A stretch of 64,000 nt of DNA from Alphaproteobacteria bacterium (lineage in GTDB: Bacteria > Pseudomonadota > Alphaproteobacteria > CALKHQ01): the NCBI GenBank assembly GCA_041396705.1, contig JAWKYB010000003.1, forward strand, positions 248,001 to 312,000, given 5' to 3'. A model generated the notes under the pieces. That model saw nothing but the letters and a program-made list of their open reading frames with translations, did not search any database and was not told where the DNA came from. The translations under genes were made by a program, and so were the position numbers. Below, in pieces: positions 34,353-44,272 of this stretch. Every line of letters begins with the position of its first letter. The stretch's first letter is position 1.

Positions 34353-35540
34353 ATGACGGACGTCACCCGGCAGACGCGCCCTGCAGCCGGCGGCTTCCTG
34401 ACCAATCGGGCGGTTCGTGCGGTCGTCTATCAGGTCGTGCTGATCGCCACCGTCTGCCTGATCGGCTGGTGGCTGGTCGACAACACGCTGACCAACCTGG
34501 CGCAGCAGAACATCGCCTCCGGCTTCGGCTTCCTGACCGACCGCCAGGCCGGCTTCGCCATCAGCGAATCCGTCATCGACTACGACGAGTCCGACAGCTA
34601 CCTGCGCGCCTTCGTCGTCGGCCTGCTCAACACCATCAAGCTGGCGCTGGTCGGCATCGCGCTGGCCACGATCCTGGGCACCGTCATCGGCGTCGCACGC
34701 CTGTCGCACAACTGGATGATCCGCAAGATCGCCTCGGCCTATGTCGAGACGGTGCGCAACATCCCGCTGCTGCTGCAGCTGATCTTCTGGTTCACGATCC
34801 TCGGCGAGGTGCTGCCGCACCCGCGCGAGGCGATGAATCTGCTCGATGCCGTCTTCGTCAGCAACCGCGGCATCTTCACGCCGGCGCCGGTCGATGCGCT
34901 CGGCTGGTGGCTGCTGGTGCTCGGCCTGGCGCTGTCGGTCCCGGCGGTCAGCTATTTCCGCAGGGTCGCGCAGGAACACCAGGACCGGACCGGCGAGGCC
35001 TGGCATGTGGGCTGGATCTCGCTCGGCATCGTGGTCGGCCTGGCCGCGCTCGGCTGGCTGATCGGCGGCGCGCCCACCGAATTCTCGGTTCCCGAGCTGA
35101 AGGGCTTCAACTTCCAGGGCGGCATGTGGATCTCGCCGGAGTTCCTGGCGATGCTGCTCGGGCTGACGCTCTACACCGCCGGCTTCATCGCCGAGATCGT
35201 GCGCAGCGGCATCCTGGCGATCAGTCACGGCCAGACCGAGGCGGCGATGGCGCTGGGCCTGAACCGTGGCCGCACGCTGCGCCTGATCATCCTGCCGCAG
35301 GCGATGCGGGTGATCATCCCGCCGATGACCAGCCAGTATCTCAACCTGACCAAGAACTCGTCGCTGGCGATCGCGATCGGCTATTTCGACCTGGTCTCGG
35401 CGATGAACACCAGCCTGAACCAGACCGGCCAGGCGATCGAGTGCATCGCCATCGCGATGTCGGTGTATCTGGCCATCAGCCTCAGCATTTCGTTCTTCAT
35501 GAACTGGTACAACGCGCGCGTCGCGCTGAAGGAGCGTTAG
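34353..35540 (+). CDS. aapQ: General L-amino acid ABC transporter permease
   Basis: A 395-residue permease with about eight TM segments, larger than His-type permeases (about 220) as is normal for AapQ/BztB. It begins TDVTRQTRPAAGGFLTNRAV. The periplasmic ISEPVI-like region reads ISESVIDYDESDSYLRA. The EAA loop is TEAAMALGLNRGRTLRLIIL, then PQAMRVIIPPMTSQYLNL. It pairs with AapM; 1 bp separates the two genes. Confidence 0.95.
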   Translation: MTDVTRQTRPAAGGFLTNRAVRAVVYQVVLIATVCLIGWWLVDNTLTNLAQQNIASGFGFLTDRQAGFAISESVIDYDESDSYLRAFVVGLLNTIKLALVGIALATILGTVIGVARLSHNWMIRKIASAYVETVRNIPLLLQLIFWFTILGEVLPHPREAMNLLDAVFVSNRGIFTPAPVDALGWWLLVLGLALSVPAVSYFRRVAQEHQDRTGEAWHVGWISLGIVVGLAALGWLIGGAPTEFSVPELKGFNFQGGMWISPEFLAMLLGLTLYTAGFIAEIVRSGILAISHGQTEAAMALGLNRGRTLRLIILPQAMRVIIPPMTSQYLNLTKNSSLAIAIGYFDLVSAMNTSLNQTGQAIECIAIAMSVYLAISLSISFFMNWYNARVALKER

Positions 35541-35541
35541 G

Positions 35542-36705
35542 ATGGCGACGCAGGACACGGCTGCGGGCCGGCCGGCGCTGCCGGCGTGGGCGCAGTGGCT
35601 GCACCGCAACCTGTTCCCGAACTGGTGGAACGGGCTGCTCAGCCTGGTCGCGATCTACCTTGTGGTCGAGCTGGCGCTGTCGCTGCTCGGCTGGGGACTG
35701 ATCGACGCGGTGTGGAGCGCCGCCGACCCGGAGGCCTGCAAGGCGGAAGGTGTCGGCGCCTGCTGGGCGGTGATCCACGACAAGTACCGCTTCATCCTGT
35801 TCGGCCGCTATCCGTTCGACGAGCAATGGCGGCCGCTGATCGCGACGATGATCTTCCTGGGGCTGATCGTTTTCAGCTGCATGAAGATCGCCTGGAAGCC
35901 GTGGCTGGCCCTGGTCTGGGTCGCCGGCCTGGCGATCTGCGCCGGCCTGCTGTACGGCGGCTTCCTCGGCATGGAGCTGGTCAACACCGAGCTGTGGGGC
36001 GGCCTGCCGCTGACGCTGATCCTGTCGGTGGTCAGCTGCGTGCTGGCCTTCCCGCTGGCGATCGCCCTGGCGCTGGGCCGGCGCTCGGACATGCCGGCGA
36101 TCAAGGCGGTCTGCGTCGGATTCATCGAGCTGATCCGCGGCGTGCCGCTGATCACCGTGCTGTTCATGGCCTCGGTGATGCTGCCGCTGTTCCTGCCCTC
36201 GGGCGTCACCATCGACAAGGTGCTGCGCGCGCTGGTCGGCATCACCCTGTTCGCCTCGGCCTATCTGGCCGAGGTGATCCGCGGCGGGCTGCAGGCGATG
36301 CCGCGCGGGCAATACGAGGCGGCCGATGCGCTGGGGCTGAGCTACTGGCAGAAGATGGGGCTGATCATCCTGCCGCAGGCGCTGAAATCGGTGATCCCGC
36401 CGCTGGTCAACACCTTCATCGGCACCTTCAAGGACACCTCGCTGGTGGTGATCATCAGCCTGACCGACCTGCTGCTGGCGGCCAAGACGGCCACGGCCGA
36501 TCCGAACTGGCGGCAGTTCTTCGTCGAGATCTATGTCTTCGTCGCGCTGATCTACTTCGTGTTCTGCTTCTCGATGTCGAAGTACAGCCAGTGGCTTGAG
36601 AAGGACCTCAGCCGCGGCCAGCGCCGCGACGCGCGGACCAAGACGGTGACGCAGAAGGTCAAGGACGACCTCGCCGCGCGCGGCGAGGGCCGCATGATGC
36701 CGTGA
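35542..36705 (+). CDS. aapM: General L-amino acid ABC transporter permease
   Basis: A 387-residue permease with eight or so TM segments. The EAA loop is [20 protein letters not shown], followed by [18 protein letters not shown] periplasmic loop at about residues 55-90 ([20 protein letters not shown]) carries two Cys. It starts 1 bp after the aapQ stop. The charged C-terminus [17 protein letters not shown] is cytoplasmic. Confidence 0.95.
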   Translation: MATQDTAAGRPALPAWAQWLHRNLFPNWWNGLLSLVAIYLVVELALSLLGWGLIDAVWSAADPEACKAEGVGACWAVIHDKYRFILFGRYPFDEQWRPLIATMIFLGLIVFSCMKIAWKPWLALVWVAGLAICAGLLYGGFLGMELVNTELWGGLPLTLILSVVSCVLAFPLAIALALGRRSDMPAIKAVCVGFIELIRGVPLITVLFMASVMLPLFLPSGVTIDKVLRALVGITLFASAYLAEVIRGGLQAMPRGQYEAADALGLSYWQKMGLIILPQALKSVIPPLVNTFIGTFKDTSLVVIISLTDLLLAAKTATADPNWRQFFVEIYVFVALIYFVFCFSMSKYSQWLEKDLSRGQRRDARTKTVTQKVKDDLAARGEGRMMP

Positions 36706-36736
36706 ACGGCGCGGACGGGAAGGGGGAAAAGGCAGC

Positions 36737-37504
36737 ATGAGCGCAGTCGAGCAGGCACCGGCACCGGAATTCGAGACCGCGATCCAGTTGGTCGACGTCA
36801 ACAAGTGGTACGGATCGTTCCACGTGCTGCGCGACATCAACCTCAGCATCGCCCGGCGCGAGAAGGTGGTGGTGTGCGGACCGTCGGGTTCCGGCAAGTC
36901 CACGATGATCCGCTGCGTCAACCGGCTGGAGGAACACCAGTCCGGGCAGATCATCGTCGACGGCATCGAGCTGACCAACGACCTGAAGAACATCGAGGCG
37001 ATCCGCCGCGAAGTCGGCATGGTGTTCCAGAGCTTCAACCTGTTCCCGCACCTGACCGTGCTGGAGAACCTGACGCTGGCGCCGCGCTGGGTGCGCAAGA
37101 CGCCGCGCAAGGATGCGGAGGAGGTGGCGATGCACTACCTCAAGCGGGTCCGCATCCCGGAGCAGGCCAACAAATATCCCGGCCAGCTCAGCGGCGGCCA
37201 GCAGCAGCGCGTCGCCATCGCGCGGGCGCTGTGCATGCAGCCGCGCATCATGCTGTTCGACGAGCCGACCTCCGCCCTCGACCCGGAGATGGTCAAGGAG
37301 GTGCTCGACACCATGGTCAGCCTGGCGGAGGAGGGGATGACGATGGTCTGCGTCACCCACGAGATGGGCTTCGCCCGTCAGGTCGCCGACATGGTGGTGT
37401 TCATGGCCGACGGCGAGATCGTCGAGATGGGGCCGCCGGACAGCTTCTTCGACAACCCGCGCGAGGACCGCACCAAGCTGTTCCTCAGCCAGATCCTGCA
37501 CTGA
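36737..37504 (+). CDS. aapP: General L-amino acid ABC transporter ATP-binding protein
   Basis: A 255-residue ATPase. Walker A is [13 protein letters not shown], signature [15 protein letters not shown], Walker [16 protein letters not shown], and H-loop [11 protein letters not shown]. It lacks a C-terminal regulatory domain, as usual for polar amino acid importers. It starts 31 bp after aapM. Its last 20 bp overlap the converging DUF1499 gene. Confidence 0.96.
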   Translation: MSAVEQAPAPEFETAIQLVDVNKWYGSFHVLRDINLSIARREKVVVCGPSGSGKSTMIRCVNRLEEHQSGQIIVDGIELTNDLKNIEAIRREVGMVFQSFNLFPHLTVLENLTLAPRWVRKTPRKDAEEVAMHYLKRVRIPEQANKYPGQLSGGQQQRVAIARALCMQPRIMLFDEPTSALDPEMVKEVLDTMVSLAEEGMTMVCVTHEMGFARQVADMVVFMADGEIVEMGPPDSFFDNPREDRTKLFLSQILH

Positions 37505-37895
37505 GCGCAGGACCGGCCGGCACCTTCCCGGCCAGCAGCCCGAGCCAGCGCTCGAGCCGGCGCCGGTTGGCGCCGAGGTCGGAATAGCCGATCCGCGAGC
37601 GGCTGTAGAGCGCCAGCGTGCTGGCGCCGCTGCCGAGGTCGACATAGGCGACCGCGATGTCGTCGGCGAAGCGGAACACCGCCGTGCGCTGGACCAGGTC
37701 CATGCCGTCGGCATCGTCGTGCACCACCTGCAGCCGCGGTTCGCCCGCCAGCACCGCCCGCCACGCGTCGCGCAGGGCCGCGACCGGCAGCGCGAACGTC
37801 GGCGGCAGGCCGTCCGGCGCGCGGTTGCAAAAGCCTGGTGGCGCGATCAGCCAAGAATTCGGCCGGTTGCGTTCGGGGATGGCGTGCCAGTCCAC
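37485..37895 (-). CDS. DUF1499 family protein
   Basis: A 136-residue protein of the DUF1499 family: [53 protein letters not shown] and [20 protein letters not shown] are all family positions. Function unknown. GTG 37895 with GGGAGG upstream is taken as start. It is the last gene of the leftward run and overlaps aapP tail-to-tail by 20 bp. Confidence 0.85.
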   Translation of the reverse strand: MDWHAIPERNRPNSWLIAPPGFCNRAPDGLPPTFALPVAALRDAWRAVLAGEPRLQVVHDDADGMDLVQRTAVFRFADDIAVAYVDLGSGASTLALYSRSRIGYSDLGANRRRLERWLGLLAGKVPAGPALSAGSG

Positions 37896-37909
37896 CGTCG
37901 TCGCCTCCC

Positions 37910-38932
37910 TCAGTGCGGCGGCGGGCCGAGCTCGGCGTAGTCGGCGTCGAGCCGGCGGATGACCGCGGCGGGATCGTCGATCGTCGCCGTCTCGCGGCGC
38001 ACCGCGACGAAGCCGGCCCGCTGGTACATCGCCAGCGCCCTCGGGTCGTCGAAGCTGCAGGTGTTGACGGTGACCTTCGCGGTGTCGCCCTGCCATGCCT
38101 GCCTGATCGACCAGCCCAGCAGGTAGCGCCCGAGCCCGCGGCCCTTGAACCCGTCCATGAGCCCGAGAAAGCGGATGTCGGCGACGCGGTCGCGGCGGCG
38201 GTCGATCTCCATGAAGCCGGCCGGGTTGCCGCGCACGTAGAGCACGAACACCTCGACCCGCGGATCGTGGATCACAGCGCACAGCCCGGCGCGGTCGAGC
38301 AGCCTGCGCTCGTACCACAGCCATTGGCGGCCGATGGTGTCGTGCAGGAAGCGATAGAATACCGGGTCCGGCTCGTGCAGGCGCAGGATCGCGTGCGGCA
38401 CCGCCGGCACCGGCAGCGGCAGCGCCGCCGGCGGCGCCTCCATCTCCAGGTAGGTCACGGTGACCTCGCGCTTGCCGGCCGGGTCGGCCGCCGCCGGCGC
38501 CTGCAGCCAGCGGTGCATGACGTTGTGCGCGTTCAGGCCGTAGCCGAGCGCGCGATAGAAGCCCTCGGCCGGGCGGTTGGTCGCCCGCACCATCAGCTGG
38601 CACTTCGGCATGCCGCGCTCGGCCAGCCAGGCTTCCGCCGCCGCCACCATCCGGCGGCCATAGCCGCGGCGCTGCCGGTCGGGCCGCACCGCCACATAGT
38701 AGAGCCAGCCGCGGTGGCCGTCGTGGCCGACCATGGTCGACGCGACCACCTCGCCCAGCGCCTCGGCGCCGACCAGCAACGCGCCGTGGCCGGTCTCGCG
38801 CAGCCGTTCGATATCGGCCTGCGGCGGATTCCAGGCGGTGATCAGGCCGCAGTCGCGCCACAGCGCGGCCAGGGCCGCGTCGTCGGCAGCGGTCGCCTCG
38901 CGTACGGCGAAGTGGATCGGCGCCACGCTCAT
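37910..38932 (-). CDS. Tandem GNAT acetyltransferase (two-domain fusion)
   Basis: A 340-residue protein containing two GNAT domains. The first (about 8-150) is YpeA-like with VAVRPDRQRRGYGRRMVAAA and EGFYRALGYGLN. The second (about 155-330) has FLGLMDGFKGRGLGRYLLGW and DDPRALAMYQRAGFVAVRRE. Both acetyl-CoA loops look functional. In such fusions one domain is often catalytic. The start at 38932 begins MSVAPIHFAVREA. It lies 28 bp after the sulfurtransferase stop. Acceptor unknown. Confidence 0.88.
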   Translation of the reverse strand: MSVAPIHFAVREATAADDAALAALWRDCGLITAWNPPQADIERLRETGHGALLVGAEALGEVVASTMVGHDGHRGWLYYVAVRPDRQRRGYGRRMVAAAEAWLAERGMPKCQLMVRATNRPAEGFYRALGYGLNAHNVMHRWLQAPAAADPAGKREVTVTYLEMEAPPAALPLPVPAVPHAILRLHEPDPVFYRFLHDTIGRQWLWYERRLLDRAGLCAVIHDPRVEVFVLYVRGNPAGFMEIDRRRDRVADIRFLGLMDGFKGRGLGRYLLGWSIRQAWQGDTAKVTVNTCSFDDPRALAMYQRAGFVAVRRETATIDDPAAVIRRLDADYAELGPPPH

Positions 38933-38960
38933 CGCGGCCGGCCCGCCGCGGCGGTGCGGG

Positions 38961-39818
38961 TCACGGCTCGACCGGGTTGGGGCCGGGCAGCCCCCACTCG
39001 GCCCACGAACCGTCGTAGACGGCGCCCCGGTCCTGCCCGACCAGGAAGGCGCCGAGCGCGAGCGCACAGGCCGTGATTCCGGATCCGCAGGAAAACACCG
39101 GCGGCGCGTCGAGGTCGACGCCGGCCGCTGCGAAGCGCCGGCGGATCGCCTCGGCCGGCACCAGCGTCTTGGCGACCGGATCGATCAGGTCGGTGTACGG
39201 CACGTTGCGGCTGCCCGGAATGTGCCCGCGGCGCCGGCCCGGCCAGACCTCCTCGGCGGCGCCGGCGAAGCGCTCCGGCGCGCGGGCATCGACCACCGCG
39301 CCGGCATCCGCGGTCCGCTGCGCCTTGACCGCATTCATGTCGCGGACCAGTTCCGAGCGATACTGCACTGAAAAAACGCGCGTTTCTACGACCGGCAGTT
39401 CGTCGCTCACGCGCCGGTTCTCGGCCAGCCACTTCGGCAGGCCGCCATTGAGCACGGCAACCCGGTCGTGGCCGAAGACGCGGAACATCCACCATGCCCG
39501 CGCCGCCGACATCAGGCCGTAGACGTCGTAAACCACCACCATACTGCCGTTGCCGACGCCGAGGGCGCCGACGGCCGCGGCAAAATCCTCCGGCGACGGC
39601 AGCATGTGCGGCAGGGGCGAGCCGCGGTCCGAGGTCGCGTCGATGTCGAAGAAGCGAGCCCCGGGAATGTGCCTTGCGCCATATTCCGCCCGCGCGTCCC
39701 GCTTCGCCGCCGGCAGGTGGTAGCTCGCATCCAGCACGCAGAGATCGGCATCGCCGAGGTGGTCGGCCAGCCAGCCGGTCTCGACCAGCGCTTCCGGACG
39801 GTCGTAGCCCGCGCTCAC
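38961..39818 (-). CDS. sseA: 3-mercaptopyruvate sulfurtransferase
   Basis: A 285-residue two-domain rhodanese. The C-terminal active-site loop is CGSGITA (FSCGSGITACALAL), matching MST (CG[ST]GVTA) rather than thiosulfate sulfurtransferase. The inactive N-terminal rhodanese has YGARHIPGARFFDIDATSD. It transfers sulfur from 3-mercaptopyruvate to thiols or cyanide. GTG 39818 overlaps the alaX stop as GTGA with AGGA upstream, so it is translationally coupled. Placement with cysteine synthase fits sulfur-amino-acid metabolism. Confidence 0.92.
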   Translation of the reverse strand: MSAGYDRPEALVETGWLADHLGDADLCVLDASYHLPAAKRDARAEYGARHIPGARFFDIDATSDRGSPLPHMLPSPEDFAAAVGALGVGNGSMVVVYDVYGLMSAARAWWMFRVFGHDRVAVLNGGLPKWLAENRRVSDELPVVETRVFSVQYRSELVRDMNAVKAQRTADAGAVVDARAPERFAGAAEEVWPGRRRGHIPGSRNVPYTDLIDPVAKTLVPAEAIRRRFAAAGVDLDAPPVFSCGSGITACALALGAFLVGQDRGAVYDGSWAEWGLPGPNPVEP

Positions 39819-40537
39819 GCCAGATCCTCCGCGAAGGCGACCGTGACCCGCCGGTTCTGCTTGCCCTTGCTGGCGATCTTGACCACGGCGACCGCGCCGA
39901 TCTCGCCGGTGCGCGCCACGTGGGTGCCGCCGCAGGGCTGCAGGTCGCGCCCGGCGATGCGCACCAGCCGCACCCGGCCGCCGCCGACCGGCGGCTTCAC
40001 CGCCATCGTCTTCACCAGTTCCGGCTGCGCGGCCAGTTCCGCATCGCTGATCCATTCCGTCGTCACCGGGTCGTCGGCGCCGATCAGGGCGTTGAGCCTG
40101 TCGGTCAGCGCGTCCTTGTCCGGCGGCGCGCCGTCCATGTCGAAGTCGAGCCGGCCCTTGTCGGCCGCGATCTGGCCGCCGGTGACCGGGTAGGGCAGCA
40201 GCGCCGACAACAGGTGCATGCAGCTGTGCATGCGCATGTGCCGGTGGCGCCGGTCCCAGTCCAGCGCCATCGTCACCCGGTCGCCGGCGGCGGGCAGGGC
40301 CTGGCCTTCCGCCGGCACCAGCACGATCTCGCCCGGCGCCTCGCCCTTGACCGCGGTTGCGATGGCGACGGTGCGGCCGTCGGCGAGCGTCAGCGTGCCG
40401 CTGTCGCCGGGCTGGCCGCCGCCGGTGGGATAGAAGATGCTGCGGTCGGTCACGATGCCGCCGCGGTCGTTGACCGCCAGCACGACGGCCTCGGCGCTGC
40501 GCAGATAGGGTTCGGCGGCAAACAGGGCCTCGGTCAC
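39815..40537 (-). CDS. alaX: Alanyl-tRNA editing protein AlaX
   Basis: A 240-residue trans-editing enzyme that deacylates Ser- or Gly-tRNA(Ala). The zinc site is present: HxxxH in MHSCMHLLSA and CxxxH in PCGGTHVARTG. The N-terminal region (IFYPTGGGQPGDSGTL) corresponds to the AlaRS-like beta-barrel, so it is AlaX-M type. GTG 40537 has GGGAGG upstream. It sits 13 bp after the cysteine synthase gene. Confidence 0.93.
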   Translation of the reverse strand: MTEALFAAEPYLRSAEAVVLAVNDRGGIVTDRSIFYPTGGGQPGDSGTLTLADGRTVAIATAVKGEAPGEIVLVPAEGQALPAAGDRVTMALDWDRRHRHMRMHSCMHLLSALLPYPVTGGQIAADKGRLDFDMDGAPPDKDALTDRLNALIGADDPVTTEWISDAELAAQPELVKTMAVKPPVGGGRVRLVRIAGRDLQPCGGTHVARTGEIGAVAVVKIASKGKQNRRVTVAFAEDLA

Positions 40538-40550
40538 GGCAGCCTCCCGC

Positions 40551-41567
40551 TCATTCCATCCAGTCCGGCACCGGCAGCTTCTTCTCGCGCAGGAAGGCCG
40601 GGTTGAACAGGCGCGACATGTAGCGCGATCCGGAATCGCACAGCATCGTCACGATGGTGTGGCCGGGCCCCATCTGCCGGGCCAGCCGGATCGCGCCGGC
40701 GACGTTGATGCCGCTGGAACCGCCCAGGCACAGGCCCTCGTCCTTCAGCAGCGCGAACACCTGCTCGACGATCTCGACATCGCCGATCTGGTAGGCCTCG
40801 TCGATCGCCGCGCCGTCCAGGTTGGCGGTGATCCGGCCCTGGCCGATGCCCTCGGTGATCGACGACCCCTCCGCCTTCAGCTCGCCGTGCTTGACCCAGC
40901 TGTAGATTGCCGCGCCGAACGGGTCGGCCAGCGCGATCACGACCTCCGGGTTGCGCGCCTTCAGCGCCGCGCCGACTCCGGCCAGCGTGCCGCCGGTACC
41001 GACGGCGCTGACGAAGCCGTCGACCTTGCCGCCGGTCTGTTCCCAGATCTCCGGCCCGGTCGTGCGTTCGTGGCCGCGGCGGTTGGCGGTGTTGTCGAAC
41101 TGGTTGGCCCAAAAGGCGCCGTGCGGCGCGGAGGCGGCCAGCTCCTCGGCCAGCCGCCCGGACAGCTTCACGTAGTTGTTGGGGTCGCGATAGGGCACCG
41201 CCGGCACCTCGCGCACCTCGGCGCCGCACATGCGCAGCGTGTCCTTCTTCTCCTGGCTCTGGGTGTCCGGGATCACGATCACGCTCTGCAGCCCCAGCGC
41301 GTTGCCGACCAGGGCGAGACCGATGCCGGTGTTGCCGGCGGTGCCCTCGACCACGATGCCGCCGGGCTCGATCTGCTTGCGCTCCAGCGCGTCCTGGATG
41401 ATCGCCAGCGCGGCACGGTCCTTGACCGATCCGCCGGGGTTCATGAACTCGGCCTTGCCGTAGATCTCGCAGCCGGTGATCTCCGAGGCGCGCGCAAGCC
41501 GGATCAGCGGTGTCCGGCCGATCGCGTCCAACAGGCCGCTGCGCACGCCGAGGTCGGTTGCCGTCAT
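40551..41567 (-). CDS. cysK: Cysteine synthase A (O-acetylserine sulfhydrylase)
   Basis: A 338-residue PLP enzyme making L-cysteine from O-acetylserine and sulfide. The PLP Lys is in NPGGSVKDRAAL, the substrate loop in VVEGTAGNTGIGLAL and the phosphate site in SAVGTGGTLAG. The C-terminal SGINVAGAIRLAR is typical of the approximately 340-residue alphaproteobacterial subgroup. Its start overlaps the NUDIX stop as ATGA. A cystathionine-beta-synthase-like role is less likely. Confidence 0.9.
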   Translation of the reverse strand: MTATDLGVRSGLLDAIGRTPLIRLARASEITGCEIYGKAEFMNPGGSVKDRAALAIIQDALERKQIEPGGIVVEGTAGNTGIGLALVGNALGLQSVIVIPDTQSQEKKDTLRMCGAEVREVPAVPYRDPNNYVKLSGRLAEELAASAPHGAFWANQFDNTANRRGHERTTGPEIWEQTGGKVDGFVSAVGTGGTLAGVGAALKARNPEVVIALADPFGAAIYSWVKHGELKAEGSSITEGIGQGRITANLDGAAIDEAYQIGDVEIVEQVFALLKDEGLCLGGSSGINVAGAIRLARQMGPGHTIVTMLCDSGSRYMSRLFNPAFLREKKLPVPDWME

Positions 41568-42169
41568 CGCCAGCGCTCCTTCACTTCGTCCAGATGCAGC
41601 GTCAGCCACTGCAGGCCGATGATAGCCAGCGCATTGGCGATCTGGCCGGTGTCGATCCGCCGCATGGCGTCGCGGCGGTCGAGCACATGGACCCGGATGT
41701 CCTCGTGCTCGTGGTCGAGGCCGTGCACGCCGCCGAGGCCCGTGGAATCGGCCCGCGCGCAGATGAAGGTGACGATCTCGTTGGTTCCGCCCGGGCTGGT
41801 CAGATAGCGGCAGACCTCGATCGGATCGTGGATCGCGCAGGCGGCCTCCTCCAGCGATTCGCGCCGGGCCACGTCGACCGCGTCCTCGCCCGGCTCGACC
41901 AGCCCCGCGATCACCTCCAGCTGCCACGGCGACAGGTCGGACAGCAGGGCGCCGCTGCGGAACTGCTCGATCAGCACCACCGCATCGCGGGCGGGGTCGT
42001 AAGGCAGCACGGCCACCGCCGGCCGCCGCACGAAGATCTCGCGCTCGATCTCCGCCGTCATCCCGCCACCGAACAGGCGGTGGCGAAGATTGAGAATATC
42101 CATCTGGAAGAAACGTTTATAGGCCGTTCTTCGCGCAATGATCTCGACGTCGGGGCCGTTGCGGGCCAT
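41564..42169 (-). CDS. NUDIX hydrolase (ADP-ribose pyrophosphatase-like)
   Basis: A 201-residue hydrolase. The NUDIX box reads GLVEPGEDAVDVARRESLEE, matching GX5EX7REUXEE, with the following Gly replaced by Ala. N-terminal RRPAVAVLPYDPARDAVVL and EQFRSGA resemble ADP-ribose pyrophosphatase (NudF). It heads the leftward NUDIX/cysK/alaX/sseA/GNAT/DUF1499 run, with ATGA coupling to cysK. Confidence 0.9.
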   Translation of the reverse strand: MARNGPDVEIIARRTAYKRFFQMDILNLRHRLFGGGMTAEIEREIFVRRPAVAVLPYDPARDAVVLIEQFRSGALLSDLSPWQLEVIAGLVEPGEDAVDVARRESLEEAACAIHDPIEVCRYLTSPGGTNEIVTFICARADSTGLGGVHGLDHEHEDIRVHVLDRRDAMRRIDTGQIANALAIIGLQWLTLHLDEVKERWR

Positions 42170-42208
42170 CGTCGCGCCTCCTCGTCGCCGCCGTCGCGCC
42201 GGCCCGGC

Positions 42209-42991
<783 letters not shown>

Positions 42992-42993
42992 GC

Positions 42994-44097
42994 TCAGCTC
43001 CCCCCGGTGATGCGCCGGCGGATGAAGGTGTTGAACGCCACCGCCATCAGCAGGATGCCGCCCAGGAACACGCGGTACCAGTCGCCGTCGATCGAGGTGT
43101 ACTGGAAGCCGAGGTTGACCATGCCGTAGATCAGCGCGCCGAGGCAGGCGCCGATCACGCTGCCGTAGCCGCCGGTCAGCAGCGCGCCGCCGATCACCGA
43201 GGCGGCGATCGCCTCCAGGTCCTTGAGGTTGCCGCGGGCCGCGTCGACCGAGCCGCCGTCGAAGGCCTGGATGGCGCCGAAGATGGCGGCGCACAGCGCG
43301 GTGAACATGAACAGCGCGATCTTGACCGCGTTGACCGGCACGCCGACCGAGCGGGCCGAGTTGGCGTTGCCGCCGGAGGCGTAGATCCAGTTGCCGGCCC
43401 GCGTCCGCGCCAGGATCCAGGTCGCGGCCAGCGCCAGCACCGCCAGCCACGCCAGCGACATCGGGATGCCGACCTCGATGATGTTCTCGCGGTTGCCGCG
43501 CACGAACACCGTCTCGACCGTGAACAGGTCGCCGCCGAACAGCCAGGCGAAGAAGTCCTCGTCGCGCATGTGCGAGATGCCCTCGACCTGGGTGTCGCCG
43601 TGGAACAGCCGCATCGAGACCAGCATCAGGCCGCGCAGCAGGAACAGGAAGGCCAGCGAGACGATGAACGAGGGCAGGCGGCTGACCACGACGATCGTGC
43701 CGAGCACGAAGCCGATACCCATCGCCAGGCTGAACGCCAGCAGGATGGCCAGCCAGGACGGCAGGCCGCCATTGACGATCAGCATCGCCAGGATGGCACT
43801 GGAAAAGCCGATCATCGAGCCGATCGACAGGTCGAACTCGCCGCCGATCATCAGCAGGCAGGCGCCGATCGCGATGATGCCGAGCTGCGCGCAGACCTCC
43901 AGCCAGTTGAACAGCCCGCTGATCGAGAACATCCGGCTGTCGGCCGCCAGCAGGAAGAAGACGATCAGGATCACGGCGCCGGAGACGGCGCCGAGTTCGG
44001 GCCGGGCCAGCAGGCGCGAGGCGAACGATGGCTTGTAGATCCGCTCGTCGGCGGCGGGCTGGGCCGCCGGCGCGGCCGCGGTAGCTTGGCTCGACAT
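42994..44097 (-). CDS. Monosaccharide ABC transporter permease (RbsC/FrcC type)
   Basis: A 367-residue permease with about eight to ten TM segments. GACLLMIGGEFDLSIGSMIG and IGGALLTGGYGSVIGACLGA are classic of the ribose/xylose/fructose permease family. The start at 44097 has GGGTGA upstream. A 60-residue Ala/Pro-rich N-terminal region precedes the first TM. Substrate unknown; ribose, fructose or inositol are options. Confidence 0.92.
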   Translation of the reverse strand: MSSQATAAAPAAQPAADERIYKPSFASRLLARPELGAVSGAVILIVFFLLAADSRMFSISGLFNWLEVCAQLGIIAIGACLLMIGGEFDLSIGSMIGFSSAILAMLIVNGGLPSWLAILLAFSLAMGIGFVLGTIVVVSRLPSFIVSLAFLFLLRGLMLVSMRLFHGDTQVEGISHMRDEDFFAWLFGGDLFTVETVFVRGNRENIIEVGIPMSLAWLAVLALAATWILARTRAGNWIYASGGNANSARSVGVPVNAVKIALFMFTALCAAIFGAIQAFDGGSVDAARGNLKDLEAIAASVIGGALLTGGYGSVIGACLGALIYGMVNLGFQYTSIDGDWYRVFLGGILLMAVAFNTFIRRRITGGS

Positions 44098-44216
44098 GTG
44101 TTTCACCCGGCTTGCCTGCACGATCTCGTGCGCGGCGCGTCAAGGTCGCGCCGCGGCGCCCGGCCGGCGTCGACATGCGACGGCGCCTGCGGTGGCGCAC
44201 GCCGGTCGGCCGGGGC

Positions 44217-44247
44217 GCCGGGGCGGCGGCACTGGCACCGCCCCGGC
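44217..44247 (-). other. G+C-rich hairpin between binding-protein and permease genes
   Basis: GCCGGGGCGG and CCGCCCCGGC form a 10-bp stem with an 11-nt loop, just after the binding-protein stop on the minus strand. There is no U-tract. Same position and type as the hairpins in the other ABC operons here. Confidence 0.6.
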
Positions 44248-44272
44248 AGGGGTCATGTCCGCGACGCGTGCG

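Noticed and set aside
36820..36840. Second parS-like site in aapP (GTTCCACGTG)
   Set aside because: Only one half of the palindrome matches, and it is inside a coding sequence with normal codons.
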